From assembly GCA_002084425.1 (NCBI GenBank), contig NBLN01000003.1, positions 1-64,000 of the forward strand: 64,000 bases of DNA, read 5' to 3'. Made by a program: the position numbers and the translations under genes. This stretch comes from Desulfobacteraceae bacterium 4572_130 (GTDB lineage: Bacteria > Desulfobacterota > Desulfobacteria > Desulfobacterales > Desulfobacteraceae). Under the pieces are notes generated by a model. The model searched no databases. It was not told the origin of the DNA and saw nothing but the letters and a program-made list of their open reading frames with translations. Shown in pieces: positions 62,111-64,000 of the stretch (position 1 is its first letter; the number at the start of each line of letters is the position of its first letter).

Positions 62111-64000
62111 CTAAGTTTTTTGTTTTTTTATATATTGAGTAACAAATTCTATTTCATCTTTAAAAGTTTTAACATGACCATTAAGTCTTGCATCCATTAC
62201 TTTTTGCAAAATTTCTTTATATTCTATACCGGGTTTGATTTTAAGATTAATAAGATCTCTTCCCCTGATATAAATTTCAGTATCTTTAAGATGTGTATAA
62301 AAATATGACACAGCCTTTTTTGTTGCCTTGTTTTTTGCACACGCCATAATATAAAGAATAAGTTCTGTTTTAAAAATAGAAACAAGAGCATAAAGCCTAC
62401 TATTATTTGTAGGTAGATTTTTTTCCATCAATTCCAGGCATTGATCAGCTTTTAATCTATGTCTTTGAATGATTTTCTTTTGTTTTGGAGGAATTTTTAA
62501 TCTAATACATATATCAGCTATCACTCTATTAGAGCATTTTTTTACCATAACCATAAAATAAACAGACCATCTTAAATATTTTTTATTAAGAAAAAGAAGG
62601 TCATGCCATGAAAGAACTTTTTTAACATTTTCCATTAAATTAATTATTTCTCTATCAATAATAAAATCAGGATGAATTGCTTTTTCAAGATTATATTGTT
62701 GTAAAGTTTTAATGGCAGGGATTGGATTTTCTTCCTCCAGGATTTGTTTTAGTTCTGATAAGACTCTTAACCCACTTATTTTTTTAAACAAATCAATTTT
62801 AATTGCATTTTTTATAAGACTTGATGTTAACTTGCCTATAGTAAAATCATATCTATTGGCAAATTTAATTGCCCGAAAAATTCTTGTTGGGTCTTCAACA
62901 AAACTTAAATTATGAAGGATTCTTATTGTTTTATCTTTTATGTCTCTTTGGGCTCCAAAAAAATCAATAAGATTTCCAAATTCATTTTCATTTAAAGAAA
63001 TAGCAAGGGTATTAATTGTAAAATCTCGTCTAAATAAATCCAATTTAATAGAGCTCATCTCAACAGTTGGAAGTGCAGCAGGAAATTTATAATATTCAAG
63101 TCTTGCAGAGGCAACATCAATTTTAATTCCATTAGAAAGAATAATAACAGCAGTACCAAATTTTTTATGGGCATTATATCTGGCATTCTTTTTATCAGCA
63201 AATTTTCTGGCAAAGGCAATGCCATCACCTTCAACAACTATATCAATATCATCTACTGCTTTATATAAAACAAGGTCCCTTACAAAGCCTCCTATTACAA
63301 ACACATTAATTTTCATATCATCTCCAGTCTTACCCAGAGATTTAAGCAATTCTATTATTTTATTATCTAGTCGTTCATTTATAAAATAATTTATATTTTT
63401 TTGTTTTGCATGTCCTGGTGCATTAATGTTTTCTTCATTAAACTGAGCTAATTTGTTTTGTTGAAAAAGAAAACTTAAAAGATCTGTTCGTGTAATAATT
63501 CCAGCAATATTATTATTTTTAATAACAGGAAGTATTCGTTGTTTTTTATCAATAATTTTATTTTCAATTTCACTTAGGCTTGCTTGAAAAGTTATAGTTG
63601 TGATTTCATTTGTCATATACTCTTTTACAAAAAGATGACCAAGATTATGAAAAAGTATTTTTTCAATAACCTGTCTTGTAATATATCCTTTAATATTGTT
63701 TTCATGTGCAACAATAAGACAATTAATATTATATCTTGTCATTATTTCGCTTGCTTTTTTACATGGTACATCAGGATTTATTGTAATTGCAGGTGAGGAT
63801 ATGAGTTTTTTCACTATTTCTACAGGCTTTACTTGTTTTTTTATAATTTCTAAAAGTTTTTGTTCAACTTGAACCAGAGTTTTATTACTGATTTTTGCAG
63901 AACCTGCATAATAATGTCCACCTCCTCCAAAAAATGAAAGTATTTTTCCTGTATCAACTTCATTTGATTTACTTCTTGCAATAATATGAATTTTATTTTC
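62111..64000 (-). CDS. DHH-CBS-nucleotidyltransferase fusion (CCA/poly(A) polymerase-like), 5' part outside the window
   Basis: Partial: 629 residues are visible and the frame is open to the window edge. Order of domains: end of a DHHA1 domain (SFFGGGGHYYAGS, visible residues 22-34), two CBS domains (VKKLISSPAITINPD; then VKEYMTNEITTITF, and ITRTDLLSFLFQ), and the nucleotidyltransferase head (VIGGFVRDLVLYKAVDDIDI, with the DxD metal site), KLDLFRRDFTINTLAIS, EDPTRIFRAIKFANRY, and a helical tail. Family members of about 850-900 aa are found in Desulfobacterota and some other bacteria. The GTG at 63814 is an internal codon, not the start. It may mature tRNA 3' ends or add poly(A), with the DHH part as a phosphoesterase. 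Confidence 0.85.
   Translation of the reverse strand, partial: ENKIHIIARSKSNEVDTGKILSFFGGGGHYYAGSAKISNKTLVQVEQKLLEIIKKQVKPVEIVKKLISSPAITINPDVPCKKASEIMTRYNINCLIVAHENNIKGYITRQVIEKILFHNLGHLFVKEYMTNEITTITFQASLSEIENKIIDKKQRILPVIKNNNIAGIITRTDLLSFLFQQNKLAQFNEENINAPGHAKQKNINYFINERLDNKIIELLKSLGKTGDDMKINVFVIGGFVRDLVLYKAVDDIDIVVEGDGIAFARKFADKKNARYNAHKKFGTAVIILSNGIKIDVASARLEYYKFPAALPTVEMSSIKLDLFRRDFTINTLAISLNENEFGNLIDFFGAQRDIKDKTIRILHNLSFVEDPTRIFRAIKFANRYDFTIGKLTSSLIKNAIKIDLFKKISGLRVLSELKQILEEENPIPAIKTLQQYNLEKAIHPDFIIDREIINLMENVKKVLSWHDLLFLNKKYLRWSVYFMVMVKKCSNRVIADICIRLKIPPKQKKIIQRHRLKADQCLELMEKNLPTNNSRLYALVSIFKTELILYIMACAKNKATKKAVSYFYTHLKDTEIYIRGRDLINLKIKPGIEYKEILQKVMDARLNGHVKTFKDEIEFVTQYIKKQKT

Noticed and set aside
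1-64000. Insertion sequence, prophage or integron
   Set aside because: No transposase, integrase or phage structural gene was seen on either strand; the mobile-looking DNA consists of short repeats without coding capacity.

Overview
This is a chromosomal segment of a very AT-rich anaerobic bacterium, most likely a Desulfobacterota (deltaproteobacterial) relative of the Desulfobacteraceae. The evidence is the gene content: a selenocysteine formate dehydrogenase, methylmalonyl-CoA pathway genes beside sucCD, a TRAP transporter, a HcyBio/DUF39 homocysteine-synthesis protein, an Fe-S/DUF3786 protein, a SEC-C-tagged methionine aminopeptidase, a DUF4911 gene beside miaB, and a full Kdo/Lpt set implying a Gram-negative outer membrane. 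Assignments rest on reading motifs and gene order; no database search was run.

Layout. 1-2.1 kb: tRNA-Phe, rsmE, ndk. 2.1-6.4 kb (minus): a DUF4231 (SLATT-like) membrane protein, a single-gene formate dehydrogenase read through an in-frame UGA with a clear SECIS hairpin, and galU. 6.8-14.3 kb (minus): sucCD, the mutase chaperone meaB, a HicAB module plus an orphan antitoxin, methylmalonyl-CoA mutase and epimerase, together the succinyl-CoA/propionyl-CoA branch. 14.5-17.6 kb: a dctPMQ TRAP transporter. 17.7-20.3 kb: map, miaB, DUF4911. 20.8-23.6 kb (plus): csp and recD2. 23.9-29.3 kb: a complete liv branched-chain amino-acid ABC transporter. 29.4-31.9 kb: a small accessory block (duplicated-module protein, methyltransferase plus SLATT-like pair, parD with a frame-disrupted parE). 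32-34.6 kb: HcyBio protein and an M23 peptidase. 35-41.7 kb: kdsA-kdsC-lptC-lptA-lptB-rpoN-hpf-ptsN-EIIA(Man). 42.2-44.7 kb: gapA, tpiA, secG, tRNA-Leu. 45.2-47.8 kb: metK-ahcY. 47.9-51.5 kb (minus): a nickel/cobalt ECF transporter of nikKMLQO type. 51.6-54.9 kb: fdhD and a class A PBP. 55.5-58.2 kb: aminotransferase, engB, DUF3786. 58.2-60.9 kb: a methylthioadenosine salvage set (class II aldolase, mtnP, mtnA). 61-64 kb: trpS and the 3' part of a DHH-CBS-nucleotidyltransferase fusion cut by the window end.

The genes fit together as an anaerobic organism that oxidises organic acids and formate, needs nickel and selenium, and recycles SAM by-products (ahcY, mtnP/mtnA/aldolase). The most distinctive non-coding feature is a set of at least five families of small (about 45-150 bp) dispersed repeats in the intergenic regions. 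Some have terminal inverted repeats, some are nested in each other, one is triplicated in tandem and one seems to supply the start codon of nikL. A second is an inverted-repeat promoter/operator shared by gapA and methylmalonyl-CoA mutase. I saw no transposase, CRISPR array, prophage or rRNA. I did not find a clearly new multi-gene system; the best candidates are the methyltransferase-SLATT pair and the repeat network.
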